Below, in pieces: positions 1 through 11,863 of a stretch of DNA of 64,000 bases. The notes below the pieces were generated by a model. That model was given only the letters and a program-made list of their open reading frames with translations. It did not search any database and was not told where the DNA came from. Position 1 is the stretch's first letter, and each line of letters begins with the position of its first letter. The position numbers and the translations under genes are program-made. Source of the DNA: Gerris lacustris (taxonomy: Eukaryota; Arthropoda; Insecta; Hemiptera; Gerridae). Location: assembly GCA_951217055.1 (NCBI GenBank), contig OX578285.1, positions 52,764,024 to 52,828,023 of the forward strand. Direction: 5' to 3'.

Positions 1-160
1 TGGTGAATAATTAAAAAATGCGAAAAAAAAAAAAAAAAAATGTTTAAATTTTGAGTGGGGTATCAAATGAAAGGCATCGAAGAGTAGATTACAAAAATAT
101 ATAACACTCATTGTTTAATTTTCCACGCCATTTTGTGAAGTAACATCAACATTTTGTGTG
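1..160 (+). repeat. Family B repeat fragment
   Basis: The reverse complement matches the cores at 16220-16350 and 62660-62830: a 'gcgtggaaaatt.aacaa' block, 'atatatttttgtaatctac', then 'ctttcatttgataccccac'. The same order of blocks occurs in family A, so A and B are probably branches of one non-autonomous repeat lineage. No coding content. Confidence 0.6.
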
Positions 161-771
161 ACAAAAATTCGAGAGGACTTTTTTTTTTGCATGAATTGCT
201 TGGGAAACTGCTTTTCTTGGAAATAGCGACTTCAGATCAATTAAAACAACCGTATCTTTTACTTTCCTTTTAATGTCATGACAAATAGTGGCTTCACTTC
301 TTTGCTGCATTCAAATTTAATGAATCCAAAAGTATCATCTGTTATTTTGCTCATCCTCCTATTGCATTTTTCTTGCTATTTTTGAGATGACTGTTTGTAC
401 CCAAAGTTCTAAATGTACACAAATAATAATTTCATAATCATGTTTCTGACATCAAATAAAGCACATACACCAATTTTCAGTTTAAAAAGCGTACTAATAT
501 TTCTAATTTTTAATTAAAAATATTTCTTTTTCCCGTGTTTTCCATTTTACTCCCCTCTTAAATGAAAATATGACAAACTTGTGTATAAAAACAATTACTG
601 TACTCTTAAAGAGCTTTCTAACGACATGCATCATAAAGGGTATATACTATTTTGACTTTTACCCCGTACCCCATACTTCTGCCTTCTGGACGGTCCTGCA
701 AAGTTGGAGTTAAGATTTTCTCATGTGGTCTAAGCAATTCATGCAAAAAAGGTTCCTCTTGAATTTTTGTC
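160..771. mobile_element. Element with ~40-bp inverted ends
   Basis: The left end (160-202) and right end (732-771) are inverted copies of each other: gacaaaaattc, then gagga-c, a T run, then gcatgaattgctt. Between them is AT-rich sequence without a credible gene; the minus ORF 618-875 (85 codons) has no recognisable domain and overlaps the right arm. Probably a short non-autonomous DNA element. No target-site duplication is obvious. Confidence 0.45.
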
Positions 772-2118
772 GCAGACAGCCTTTTGTCATGACAGATTGA
801 CTGTACGATAATGAAAAAGGAGGGCCCGACATTAAAATCCCGGCAAAATTCAGAGAATTGCAAATAAAAAGTCAAACAACGATCTCAGAGATATTTTAAT
901 GATAAGTTGGTAGGGAAAAGGTTGTTAGCTCACACAGCCTTGCTTGCAGAAGGAAATGCTATTTCGATCTATTACACTTTTAATTCATCGATTATAAGAC
1001 GCATCCCCATTTTCAAGATGCAAAAATAAGGAAAGAAAGTGCATCTTATATTCAAAGCAATACGTTACTTATATTTTCTACCGCTCATGCATTTACATTT
1101 AATATGCATTGATAATTAAATAATATATAGTCGATAAACAGTTTAAATAGTAGTTAATTAAAAGTTAATTTAACCATCCTATTAAAGGTAATTTTACGTG
1201 ATATTTTTTTCAACAATACTTTTTTCATACTAAATTATTTGCAATTGGTAAAATCAGTATATCATTTATTGGCAAAATGTAAAATATGAAATTAGAAATG
1301 AGTAATTTTTATAGTGGTTTATGAGAAAGGTTTTTTTTTTTTTTTTTTAGTATGTGTGAGTTATATTTAACGAGTAGGATTAAAATGATATAGAATGTAG
1401 TATGTCTACAAGAGATTGTTAAGTGCAGTGAGTTGTAACACCATCTGTTGGTCTACTAATAATGTGCAATATAAGAAGTAAATAAATCTAAAAATACCCT
1501 TTTGTGCTTAACATTTGTGCAAGTGTTTTTTAAATGTAAGAATGTAAATATTGCAATTGTATAAGTGGATAAAAATTACATTGTTAGAAGTCGACTAAAT
1601 ATAATTTGTGAAATTCTTAACTCTTAAATATTTAATGTGATTTTAGATATTTGTGCTAGATATTGTTAACTATTTTTAAAAGAAGTTGTGTGTTTATTTG
1701 TTGAAGTATTTATGTGCCACGGTTTATTAAATATAAATAACTAGAAGTCTATATAATTTTTTTTTGTACTTAATAAATATCTTTAGCTGTATGTTTGAAT
1801 CATGAATTTGTAGTGTTCACTTTGAAATGTATTCTCATCTCCTCGTGGTCAAGAGTTAGCTTATATTTGTATGCCACATATTTGCTCTACATTTTTTTTT
1901 GTTTTATATATTGGATGGAATGTACACGTGTTATTGTAGTCTTTATTAAGGTTCTTTTATAACCTGAAGATATACTCAATTTATCTTTAGCATGTTAATG
2001 GATATATTTTTCTTAATTGTAAAATTGTATGTCTTCTTTTGTATATTCTTTTATAATTTGCTAGTAAGTTAGCCTGGAAATGTGAATTCAGTGTATGAAA
2101 TATTTTAACCTTTCTTTT
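772..2118. other. AT-rich intergenic, no gene seen
   Basis: Low-complexity AT-rich sequence with short A and T runs. No ORF with protein-like composition and no repeat shared with the rest of the window was noticed. Confidence 0.5.
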
Positions 2119-2367
2119 AATTACAGTCTATAAGATTAGAGTTGGCACAATCGAAGGCGGGAAACAACAAACGTGGAGGTAGTTTTGGGGTTATAAAAAG
2201 GGAAAATCAGTGTTGCCATGATATATATTTTTTTTGTGGAACAGGGGTAGAATAGGGCATTTTTTTCTAAAGTTGCTTTCAAGATGGCGGCAACCAATAG
2301 AATCGTTTCCCTCTCAAAATTTTCTCGCCTTCGATTGTGCCAACTCTAATCTTATAGACTATAATTA
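2119..2367. mobile_element. MITE with ~41-bp terminal inverted repeats
   Basis: Positions 2125-2159 and 2326-2360 are a perfect 35-bp inverted repeat (agtctataagattagag...gaaggcg). The match runs outward a few more bases (taattacagtc against taattatagtc), giving ~41-bp ends with one mismatch. The ~165-bp core is non-coding and contains aagatggcgg near the right end. Near-identical arms suggest a fairly recent insertion. The target duplication cannot be separated from the AT-rich flanks. Confidence 0.75.
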
Positions 2368-2856
<489 letters not shown>

Positions 2857-2871
2857 CACATGTAACTGTGA

Positions 2872-3031
2872 TTTGTTTAATTATATAATATATAAGATAA
2901 ATGTATTTATAGCTTTATTTACTTTTAAAATCAAGTGTAGATGCTTTTTTTGCTTTTGTTTAATTATATAAAATTAAAGATAATGTATGTATAGCTTTAT
3001 TTACTCTTAAAATCAAGTGTAGATGTTTGAC
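2872..3031 (+). repeat. Tandem duplication, ~84-bp period
   Basis: Two adjacent copies share 'tttgtttaattatata', 'atagctttatttact' and 'ttaaaatcaagtgtagatg', with several substitutions. The remaining DNA up to 3465 is AT-rich with no gene seen. Confidence 0.65.
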
Positions 3032-3465
3032 AAAGAAGTACCTCCTTTTCATATAAGTGTGTATAAAATTAAATAACTTAATGCTATCAAATGCTATAAA
3101 ATGCTATTAATAATCATATTTCAAAGTACCTTACTGTATTGAAATAGTATTTTATATTTATTAAAAATTTCAATGTTAATTCTGATTGTAATTTATTATG
3201 TTGTTTTATTTAAACTACTAAATGCTTGTATAAAGTTGGAATCTTATATGTCTATATGTCTGTTTTATTTTACCTTGTCTTTCTAAATGATTCTTGACAT
3301 CCTCTTTTTAATATTTCGGTTAATATGAGTGTTTACTCTTAGCCTAAGCTGCCCAAACTTTGTCTATAGGACCAGTCATATTGTCTTTTGGCACATGCCA
3401 TGGACGATAGAAAGTTAACATATGGTCCACTTAAAGGTGACCGCTTTTTTAAATCCTTTATATTA

Positions 3466-3569
3466 ACTTCACTTTTGTGCCTGGGTGGGTACCCACCCAC
3501 CCAGGCACAAAAGTGAAGTCCCCCCACCCACCCAGGCACAAAGTGACGTCAGGCACCCGCCTGACGTCA
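3466..3569. repeat. Two adjacent GC-rich palindromes
   Basis: Palindrome 1 has perfect 25-bp arms at 3466-3490 and 3495-3519 (core cctgggtgggt / acccacccagg) around a 4-base accc spacer. A third, partial copy of the arm follows at 3525-3545. Palindrome 2 has 11-bp arms (tgacgtcaggc, 3544-3554; gcctgacgtca, 3559-3569), again around accc, and each arm contains a CRE-like TGACGTCA-type half. The composition differs sharply from the AT-rich surroundings. Confidence 0.85.
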
Positions 3570-3571
3570 AA

Positions 3572-4985
3572 ATCTTTGGAAGGCTAGTTAACCCACTTCC
3601 AGTTATCCAATCGAGCTGAAACTTGGCACATAGACTCTCTACCAAGACAAAAACATTTTAACAAATTAATTAATTAATTAAATTTAATTAATTAATTAAT
3701 TTTTCAATTTAATTAATTATCTTTTTAAAAAAAGAATGGATTAATTAAATATTAAAAAAATTAAGTAATAAAAATAAAATAAAAATTTAATTAATTAATT
3801 AGTAGGTATATAACATCTTTGGAGGGCTAATTAACCCTCTTCCAGTCATCCAATCGAGCTGAAACTTGGCACATACGGCACATAGACTCTCTACCAATAC
3901 AATAACATTTTAACAAATTAATTAATTAATTAAATAATTTTTCAATTTAATTAATTATCGTTTTAAAAATAAATGGATTAATTAAATATTAAAAAAATTA
4001 AGTAATAAAAATAGAATAACAATTTATTTAATTAATTAATTAATTTGTAGGTATATAAAATCTTTGGAGGGCTAGTTAACCATCTTCCAGTTGTCCAATC
4101 GAGCTGAAACTTGGCACATAGACTCTCTACCAATACAAAAAACATTTTAACAAATTAATTAATTAATTAAATTTAATTAAATAATTTTTCAATTTAATTA
4201 ATTATCGTTTTAATAATGAATGGATTAATTAAATATTAAAAAAATTAAGTAATAAAAATTGAATGAATTAATTAATTAATTGGAGCTATATAAAATCTCT
4301 GGAGAGCTAGTTCTCTTCCAGTCGTCCAATCGCCGTCCAGTCGTCGAGCTGCAAATTGGCACATAGACTCTCTACCAATACAAAAACATTTTAACAAATT
4401 AATTAATCAATTAAATTTAATTAATTAATTAATTATTTCTTTAATTAAAATAATAATCTTTTAAAAAAGAATGGAATAATTAAATTTAAAAAAAAGTAAT
4501 AAGAATAAAATAAAAATTTAATTAATTAATTTGTAGGTATGTATATAAAAGTTTTATATACATACATTTTTTTATATACGACATTATAACAGTTTTACAT
4601 ATATACATTTTATTTTTTTAAATAAATGTATATAAAAGTTAACCCTCTTCCAGTCATTCAATCGAGATAAAACTTGGTACATAGACTCTCTAGCAATACA
4701 AAAATATTTTAACAAATTAATTAATTAATTTTTAAATTTAATTAGTTTATTAGTTTTTGTTGGAAATTAATGGAATAATGAAATTTAAAAAAGTAATAAA
4801 AATAAAATTTAATTAATTAATTTGTGTGTATACAAAATCTAATTTATTAGATTTATTAGTTATTCTTTGGAAGGCGAGTTAACCCTCTTCCATCGAGCAT
4901 CCATCGTCATCAAAGCGAGCAGAAACTTGGCATATCGACTCTACCAATACAAAAAAATTTTAACAAATTAATTAATTTTACTAAT
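3572..4985 (+). repeat. Decaying ~240-bp satellite, about six monomers
   Basis: Monomers begin with atctttggagggctagttaa and continue with cctcttccag, ccaatcgagctgaaacttgg, cacatagactctctaccaat, acattttaacaaattaatta, then TTAA-rich filler. Starts are at about 3572, 3815, 4060, 4295, ~4639 and 4862, giving spacings of 243, 245 and 235 before the array is disrupted. The fifth unit carries an extra ~100 bp rich in tatataca. Divergence rises toward the right end. Confidence 0.9.
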
Positions 4986-5270
4986 TATTTAATTTTTAAA
5001 TAATTATTTAAAATTGAAATTAATTATTACCAATACTACCCCTCACATCAAAATGAAAAAATATAAAGGATTTATAATAAAAACTTGGTTTTTATGGGCT
5101 GGTATTATTAACACTCAGAGGACTTGCATAGGATATCCAGTGTGGACAGTTTTAGGACATATACTAGATGTTGAAAACGTAAATACAGTTAAATAAACAA
5201 CCATTTATTGCCAGAACATACAATATTATAAATAATACAATAAAGACTTCTTATTGAAATACATATCAAT
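4986..5270. other. AT-rich spacer, no gene
   Basis: A 60-codon plus ORF (5014-5196) has no recognisable features. Nothing else seen. Confidence 0.4.
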
Positions 5271-6010
5271 CAGTGGCGTATCCAGCGGCTATGTCTGGGG
5301 GGGGGGGCACATTTTCAGTCTGTTTAGATGGGGGGGGGGGGGGGTATTTGAAGTGGCCAACCAAAAACTTGCGAAACAGAAATATTTCCAGCCAGAAACC
5401 TAAACAACAGGAATCAGGAGTTTTAAGGATTTCTGAGGGCAATCTTGTCCTTAAAGGAAAAATGTTTGAGGGGGACGAATTTTGAAGTTTAAAAAGATGG
5501 GCTAAAAAAACAAATAATTGAGTAGTTTTGTAGCTGGCAAGTATCATAAAAAAACTTCTATTACGCTTTGTAAAATACATAATATAAATTGTTTGCTAAA
5601 ATAGTGAGATTAAGAAAAAACAAATCAAAATAGTTGAGTGACACATTTTTTAAAAAAAGTTGTATTACTAGTAAATAATATTAATATGATTTATCTGTCA
5701 GTTTCTCTCCTATAAATTAATATTGCCCGTATTGAATGAGATAAAAAATCTCAAAAATCTAAGTAACTAAATGAAACACTAAAATTCAAACTCCCATACT
5801 CATGAAACATTAGGAATAATTTTATATTCTTCACAATCAGTGATGAACTTAGGATCTGGGATCCTTTGAACATATAACGGCGGGAGGCCCGGGGCGGGGG
5901 CCTCCCCCGGATTTTTTAAAAAAAATTTAAGTGCAATATGATGAGTTTTAAGGATTTTTGAGAGCAAGTTTGTCCTAACAGGAAAATATGTTTGGTGGGG
6001 ACGAATTTCA
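5271..6010. mobile_element. Degenerate DNA-transposon pieces with G runs
   Basis: Begins with cagtggcgtatccag, a terminus type often seen on short animal DNA transposons, followed by G runs of 11 (5297-5307) and 15 (5330-5344). A block 'gagttttaaggattt..gag' through 'ggggacgaattt' occurs at 5418-5482 and again at 5943-6007, so two related insertions or a duplication are present. ORFs here come from the G/C runs. Family assignment is uncertain. Confidence 0.5.
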
Positions 6011-6109
6011 AATACCTATGTATTTTTGGTTAAGTTTTATATTTGCGTCTGTTTAATTTCCTTTGCGTGAATCAACTGTGTGAACAAAATTCATGAGAAA
6101 AAAAAATTA

Positions 6110-6740
6110 CGTTCAGAACTGAAAGGGGTCCCCTTACAATAGTATAGAAGTATAATTCCAAGTTAGATTTTATTGATTATGCTCTAAAGGGGCCTCTATC
6201 GACATTGGTACAAAGATAGTAGTTTCACGTTTTTTTTAAATTTTTGATTTAGGGGCCCCTTGGCACCGGGGTCTGCCCGCAATTCGGGCCTATAGTTATG
6301 CCACTAATCACAATATCAATATCCATATTGCCTTTTTGGTTGTAAAAAACCACCCCCAGAGGCCCGGGACTCCAGGGGGTCCAGGTCTGTGCTTCCCAAA
6401 CTTAGCTAGGGCATTGGGATTCCCCCGCCAAAAAAAAAAAATTGTTCAGAACTGAATAGCGTCCCCTTAAAATAGTAAGTATATTATGTTCTAAAGGGGC
6501 CCTACCGACATTGGTACAATGATAGTAATTACATGTTTTTTGGATTTGGGGGCCCTTGGCACCGGGGTCCGCCCGCAATTCGGGCCTATAGTTATGCCAG
6601 TAATTGCAATATCCATATTGCCTTTTTTGGTTGTAAAAAACCAAGGCTGCTCCCCGGTGGCCCGGGCCCCCTGGAGACCCGGGCCCCTGGGCATTTGCCC
6701 CCCCCCCCCCCCCCCTGTCGGCGGCCCTGAAATCTAGCAC
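6110..6740. repeat. Direct duplication, ~330-bp period, transposon-like
   Basis: Copy 1 (6110-6345) and copy 2 (6445-6650) share 'tccccttaaaatagta', 'ctaaaggggcc', 'cgacattggtacaa', 'ttggcaccggggtc', 'cgcccgcaattcgggccta', 'tagttatgcca' and 'ccatattgcctttt'. The reverse complement of 'gggcctatagttatgccact' resembles a CAGTGGCATAAC-type terminus. A 21-base C run precedes ggcggccctgaaatctagc at 6721-6740. ORFs over this stretch are composition artefacts. Confidence 0.6.
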
Positions 6741-7373
6741 TGCTTTTAACTTGCTTTGATAAGGGATTTGCCCACGTAATGAAATGAAATAACCTAAATA
6801 AGCGTACTCTTGAACTAAAAAATTACATTTATCTTTAAAATTAGAATCGTAAAATCTTTCTAGTACTTAACCAATTTAGTTTAAGTGGTCTTCAAAAAGT
6901 GTTGCCGTTAAAAATGAGTATTTCGTCAATAAATTAAATATGTTACATTCTTCACTTATCAGTCCCGTTGCGTCCATACAACGCAACGTTGGAAAACAGC
7001 CGGTGTTAAAGCCAAAGTTTATTTAATTTATATATGATTCTATTATTAGTCAATTTATTTTTATTATAATATATGTTAAAGCCAAAGGATATTTTAGGTT
7101 TTTATTTTATATAATTTTAGCTGAGTGTTCCCCCTTTGTTGTGAGCTAATCTTTGTTTAGACCTTCATATTTCTAACAAATCTTTATTTAGTAATTATTA
7201 TTAATATTCATTTTATATTGAGCAACATGGCCAGAGCAGCTTACATCCATTTTGCCAGTCATATGTGATATTCGTAGTATATTACCCTTTATTTCTATAC
7301 TTTGCTTATTCTTATTCAGGTCTTTTGGGTATTAATAACTTCAAATCAATCCGTGTTTGCCTATATTTAACCT
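6741..7373. other. AT-rich intergenic, no gene seen
   Basis: Contains a repeated phrase 'gttaaagccaaag' (near 7004 and 7075) but no coding signal. Confidence 0.4.
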
Positions 7374-7652
7374 CCTTTGAGACATCTTCAGGCCTTCAAC
7401 AATTTCTCCTAAAACATAACTTTGTTTATTTTCCTTCCTGGCAAATACCTGCGCTTCGATTTTTTATAATATAGACTTGTTTTCTTTCCGAGGAAATGCA
7501 TTTTTTTAAAAATTAAATTATACTGAAGTAAAGGGAACAGACTTAAATAAATAGTGTCTATGAATAGGCGCGCAGGTGAATAACCAGGAAGGAAAATAAA
7601 TAAAGTTATGTTGTAGGAGACATATTTAAAGGCCTGAAGATGACTCAAAGGA
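7374..7652. repeat. Inverted repeat, ~85-bp arms
   Basis: Arms 7374-7456 and 7567-7652 pair: cctttgagacatcttcaggcc with ggcctgaagatgactcaaagg, plus tttattttccttcctgg with ccaggaaggaaaataaa. The spacer is ~110 bp. The 'cctgaagatg' phrase resembles terminal regions of Penelope-like elements, but that is only a resemblance. Confidence 0.7.
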
Positions 7653-7734
7653 GGTGTCATATGTGATAGAAGTGAGTATGCGGAAGTGATACTTCAGCCC
7701 GGATAAATTATTTTCTTTATCTCGGTGAAAACCC

Positions 7735-7825
7735 TTCCTCGTATGTCCGCCCGGACACTTGTATAACGATCCAGTTTCCTGAGCCTCTAGTTCCAGTCCT
7801 TCCTAGTATGTCTGCCCGGACACAT
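7735..7825 (+). repeat. Short direct repeat
   Basis: 'ccttcctcgtatgtccgccc' (near 7733) and 'ccttcctagtatgtctgccc' (near 7797) are each followed by ggacac. They are spaced ~63 bp apart. Function unknown. Confidence 0.55.
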
Positions 7826-8985
7826 ATTCAACTCCAGAGTCTCGGTAAAGATTTGAACTTCCAAGTGCCGAAAGGTTAGTCCATCATATTTAAATATGTT
7901 TATTGAATTTTGTAAGAAGGTATAGTTTCTGTGTTTTACCGCTAGATGTCACTACCTGTTTAATTTTAAATTGTTACCTTCTCTTTTTGGTTATCTTAGT
8001 AGGTATTTATCTTAGTATCTTGATAATTTTTTGTAATATAAAAGGAAAGTATTGTAATAGCGTGAAAATTCGATCGATTCGATCGATTCGATTCCGACTT
8101 AATTTGGCATACCTACATGTTCAGAAAAATCATGAGCCGAGTTGAAATCGAGAAATGAATTATAACTCTAAATTTGGGGGTGCCACAAAACAAACACTGA
8201 TAAAACGTAAAACAACTTTTTCCTCAAAAACGGTTTCAACGATTTTGATTAAAATAAAACTAAAATATAGTCCATTTAAATACAAATCTAACCATATAAG
8301 TCGTTTTCCAAGGAAAAATATAGTTTACGAGTTATTAATGAAATGAAATCAGATATTGCTGAAATCGTAAACATCCACCTGTTCTTTGAAATGAGATATT
8401 ATAGGATTTTAATACAGTAGGTATCAATATCTATGAGAGAAAGTTCTGTCCAGACCTATTTTAACTAACAGAAAACTAGTTTTTTTCAGAATATTGAAAC
8501 ATATTTGCGCAAAATGTTTGATCTTGTGGGGCCTTTACTCAGAGCTTCTTCAGGCTATAACATTTAAATTAAAACATATTATATTAAATAAATTCAAATT
8601 TGTTTGAATTTATATATTTATATTTGAAAATTGGTCAAACATTTAATTTAATTTTTTTTTTTATATAAATAATGTAACATAATGAATACTCGGTAGCATT
8701 CTTCAGTAACATTGGCCTTTTTGAACCATATTTATAGCTATTTTATTTTATGTAAAGGATATAAAATATAAAACAACCAATCCTTTATCTTTAAATATAA
8801 AAGGACAAATCTCTGTGCAAAGAATCTCACCAGAACCGCATCTAAACCGTCCCATCGATTTACCTCCGTGTGGGTGAGAGAACAAATATGAGCCCAAGAT
8901 CAAGGGGGTTTGTTAAGGTTTTTGCTCCTCCTTTCGAGCAACATGGAAAAGAACCGGGGCGCTCGGTCCCCGGTTCTAAAATATA
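7826..8985. other. Intergenic, no gene seen
   Basis: AT-rich. A phrase at 8509-8560 (ggggcctttactcagagc, ttcttcaggc) is reminiscent of Penelope-like terminal sequence. ORFs at 7903-8145 and 8155-8346 have no recognisable domain. Confidence 0.35.
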
Positions 8986-9713
8986 ATAAACAGGTCAAGT
9001 GTGTGCTAGTCAGCACACAGCGAGGGTCCGCAGGCCACACTATATAGTGTTTAACTGTAAAGTGTATAAACAGTGTTTTTTTTAAATGCTAAAAAACTTA
9101 CTTTGAACCATTCTAAGGGTCTGATATTCTCAAAACACACTCTGATAAAGTGTTTTTTGCCACTGAACCGGACTACAACCATATAAATGCATCGAAAAGT
9201 CCATAATTATTAAAAAACGTATTTTGTCAATAAAAAATAAAATAATATTTTTTTTCGAAATTTTCAAAAAGTGGTATCTTTACTTTTGGGTCGAAGAATG
9301 TTCAGGAATTTTTTCAGATTTTTTGCACTTCACATAAGCGTGATAGAGGGGGGGGGGGGACACGTTTCACACCCACTTCAAACTTGCCTACGCTCGCCCT
9401 ATCAAAGTTATATCCAAAGAGTTATATATTTTTGTAACCAGCTCGAAGTACCCTTTCATATGATACCCCTCACGGTGTCGAAAAAAAATAAAAAAATTTT
9501 AACCCTTAAGTTTTTTTACCCTAATTTTTTTGAAAAATATTTTTTTTAAGTCGCTATATTTTTAAAATATGTAGGCAGGTACAAGACACATACATGCCAA
9601 ATTTTAAAGTGATCGGACGAAAGGTGTAGCCGTGAGAGCACGCGAGAGGACGAACGGACAGACACACGCAGGAAAATATAAGGGTCCTTGGTTTTGCCTA
9701 CGGACCCTAAAAA
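8986..9713 (-). mobile_element. Family A repeat, copy 1 (~725 bp)
   Basis: Nearly identical by eye to 49385-50107 and to the reverse complement of 53743-54480. One end carries gtgtgctagtcagcacac, a perfect 7-bp stem with a 4-base loop (9001-9018), then gagggtccgcaggc. The other end is ttttgcctacggaccct, so gggtccg-aggc recurs inverted at both ends. The ORF 9271-9549 is not conserved in frame between copies, so the element appears non-coding. Superfamily unknown. Confidence 0.8.
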
Positions 9714-10164
9714 CAAAAACTTCGTCATTAAATTTTTACTCAAAAGTTTTAAAATAAATCCTTCCTGTATGTCTCACAATGATTAAATTATCTACACTTA
9801 AATAGATAAAAAACAAAAACAAAACAAAAATAAAAACAACAACATAAGGATAAATACAACAAAGATTAACACATATTAGACATTTTAACATATTAATTTA
9901 AAGTACAATTCTTTATTTACATTATTTATATAAACAAAACTATCATACACTTTGAATAGAATGGAATTATTAAGAACTATTATACATATTATATTCATGT
10001 ACAATATATTTATACATATGTCATATGTATATTATTATTATATATTTTGTAAATATTCCAATTTGCACGTATATTTACATATTTTCATACGTAAATTCAT
10101 TGTTACACTTACACTCGTATCCAATATATTTATTATTTTATTTTTCAAAGCAGCACTAATATTT
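9714..10164. other. AT-rich spacer
   Basis: A- and T-rich. The plus ORF at 9952-10215 is composition-driven and overlaps the Penelope-like fragment on the other strand. No gene. Confidence 0.4.
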
Positions 10165-10412
10165 TTTTTATTTTTTTTTTGGCATCTGATATATTGTCAT
10201 TTTATTTTTTTCTAGACTTAAGTGGATAGCTTCTAATATTGGCCTATTTGTTGTGTTATTGGATTTTCCTATAATTCTTGGTTCATCAAATTTAATTTGA
10301 TGAGATTTTTTGCGTAATGTGCTAGCGCAGTTTTTTCGGTTTTATTTTTGACATCAGAAAAATGTTGATTTAATCTATTTTGAATATGTTGACTAGTTAT
10401 ATATAATACACT
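10165..10412 (-). pseudogene. Penelope-like GIY-YIG endonuclease C-terminal fragment
   Basis: Minus-strand translation gives YITSQHIQNRLNQHFSDVKN, KTEKTALAHYAK, then after a one-base frameshift in an A run (near 10301) SHQIKFDEPRIIGKSNN and RPILEAIHLSLEKN. This follows the end of the GIY-YIG endonuclease in Penelope-like retroelements: a YIG-type start, an R-x-x-Q/E-H block, ALA.H, and the catalytic-Glu region LEAIHL. The YIG glycine reads Thr and the frame is broken, so it is dead. It differs clearly from the fragment at 52543-52930, implying a second lineage. Confidence 0.65.
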
Positions 10413-11863
10413 AAACTGTGAAATTTATTGATTATATCTTAAGTTTAATCTATAATATTGGTTTGGTTTAGGTTTTTATACCATAGGGATGTTATAAGTT
10501 TTCATGGATATTTTTTCGGGGATTTTTTTAAAGGTAGTATTTTTTATTTCCTGTAAAAAGTTATTATGTATCAATTTAATAGCTTTTGATATAATGTTAG
10601 AAAAAAATGAAAGATGAACATGAACATGCAACATACATATGAAGATTTAATATACAATAAATAATATATATAAAGCTTTGCAATCGATAAATAATAATTA
10701 CATATATATTAAAATAAAATATGAGGATAGATGATGGTGACAAAAATCAAGGACGGGTTTTACTGAAGCCTGTAACATACTGTAAAAAACAAAACCATGC
10801 AAATTGATAAAAAATGTTTACAAAAGGGTGAGAAATATTCCTGGTGTTTGATCTTCTTTGATTCTGCTCGGTTGTAATATATCTGAAGTTTCTGTAACAG
10901 AACTTAGCATGAAAATGTGTGTAATTAGATGTGAGAAAATAAAATTATATATGTATATACACAATAAGGGAAGAAAAATATGATTATTCTAAAATAAAAT
11001 GAATTAATTAATTACTCAAAATCTTCTCTCGTCATTCGTGTAAAATTTCGAAATAGAGCTTCGTCGGCAGCAACCAATTGCTTATAAAAACCAACGTACA
11101 ATTCTCTCCTCCCCCACCGAGGCTTTCTTCTTTCTTTACGTTATAAAGCAGTCACCAAATTTGCAGCCGCCGCGACTGTTTCTAAAGACATGATGAACCA
11201 AACTGAAGTTACCTTGATGGAATCGATTAAAACGCATGCTACAAAGAATGGCGACAAAGCGCATGCGACAGGGTGAGACAAATGCCGCATGCGACATTAT
11301 TAAAATTTGTGGCATACCTAGAAACAGAAAACACAAGGAAACATGTAGCAAGCCTCTTGCCGGTCAGTGTTGCCTCAGTGGAATTGCGTCTTAATAAAGT
11401 GTAAAGCTAGTCGCAAAGGCAACACTGAAATATCAATGACCTCTGCGAGTAAAAAAAAGTTCTGCTGACAGTGCCGGAGCTAGGGGGGGGGGGGGGGGGG
11501 GTGGCAAAAGTGAAATATAATTCTTAATAATATGTATTGTAATTACAGTTATTATTTTGTCCAATCTGATGTGGCCACCAACTTCGTTTTCCCTACCAAT
11601 TTCTTTTTTTTTATTGTGGATGTGAAAGAAGCTTCAGCATATTGAACTTTATCAAAAACTATTTAAGAAGTACGATGCCAAGAAAGACTCAAACATTTCA
11701 ATATTATTTATTGAGAGTTATGTAGCAAGTTCAATTGATTACGAGTATGCAATAAACTCATTTGCTGAAAGAAAAGCAAGAAAGATAGCGCTTTAAACGC
11801 CCAATAATAAAAGGTTATTGTTACTGTATACCTATATTTCAAATACAGTTTTTGCTTCCGAGC
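10413..11863. other. Intergenic with a 19-base G run
   Basis: AT-rich with no supported gene. A short-element terminus 'cagtgccggagctag' (11469) leads straight into 19 G residues (11483-11501). A minus ORF at 11136-11351 (71 codons) is unrecognised. Confidence 0.4.

Noticed and set aside
6402..6740. Overlapping Gly/Pro-rich ORFs on both strands
   Set aside because: Generated by C/G runs in duplicated transposon sequence.
8986..9713. Helitron
   Set aside because: A terminal stem-loop is present, but there is no TC start and no CTRR end beyond the stem.
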